64,000 bases of DNA from Thelonectria olida (taxonomy: Eukaryota > Ascomycota > Sordariomycetes > Hypocreales > Nectriaceae): the NCBI GenBank assembly GCA_020736575.1, contig JAGPYM010000002.1:372001-436000 (forward strand). The letters run 5' to 3'. Positions 63,909 through 64,000 of the stretch are shown here, piece after piece. Position 1 is the stretch's first letter; the number at the start of each line of letters is the position of its first letter. Made by a program: the position numbers and the translations under genes. The notes under the pieces were generated by a model that had not been told where the DNA came from, did not search any database, and saw only the letters and a program-made list of their open reading frames with translations.

Positions 63909-64000
63909 CTTGAGAGGTTGTGCGAGTGTTGTCTAGTCCAGTGGTGTTGAAAGGAATAGCAATAGAAAACAGACCAAGACGAGGTACGGAGGTCGAAAAA

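Overview
This is nuclear DNA from a filamentous ascomycete, most likely a Sordariomycete (possibly Hypocreales; inference). Genes carry short 46-79 nt introns with GTRNGT-type donors and CTAAC/CTGAC-like branch points. The content is typical of such fungi: a HET-domain protein, a TPR-CHAT protein, CFEM repeats, a Zn2Cys6 regulator, a LaeA-like methyltransferase, ATG17 and a monofunctional TrpE. I recognised no transposon, tRNA, rRNA or CRISPR array.

Layout. 1-30: start of a secreted protein running off the left edge. 2.5-6.4 kb: A-T-R-R NRPS-like carboxylate reductase of the glycine betaine reductase type. 8.4-10 kb: amino-acid permease. 12.4-18.7 kb: head-to-head HET-domain and TPR-CHAT genes, a candidate nonself-recognition or cell-death pair. 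19.3-21.5 kb: Pns1/CTL transporter and a small one-TM protein. 22.5-28.3 kb: ATG17 and a large calpain-like protease. 32.2-36.6 kb: Nudix ADP-ribose pyrophosphatase with a 16-nt micro-exon, a charged nuclear-type protein, and a NiCoT nickel/cobalt transporter.

37.2-46.1 kb: an apparent catabolic cluster. It holds a Dabb-domain protein, an Ldh2-family oxidoreductase, a Zn2Cys6 regulator, an IlvD/EDD dehydratase, an SDR dehydrogenase and a hotdog thioesterase. Its non-coding gaps (about 1.5 kb in total) contain nine copies of the inverted repeat CGG-N7-CCG, where roughly 0.4 would be expected by chance. This is the strongest undescribed signal in the window: a self-contained regulon whose operator can be read from the sequence, possibly for a sugar acid or a related hydroxy acid (inference).

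46.2-50.8 kb: DUF1993-like protein and a 1060-residue GPI-type surface protein with six CFEM domains, one of whose introns is GC-AG. 52.9-55.4 kb: a decayed gene with seven in-frame stops and two frameshifts. 56.5-64 kb: nine-exon LaeA-like methyltransferase, glyoxalase-like protein, two RING-type proteins, and trpE.

Exon boundaries were worked out by hand from splice signals, reading phase and family motifs. All function calls rest on motif recognition, with no database search.
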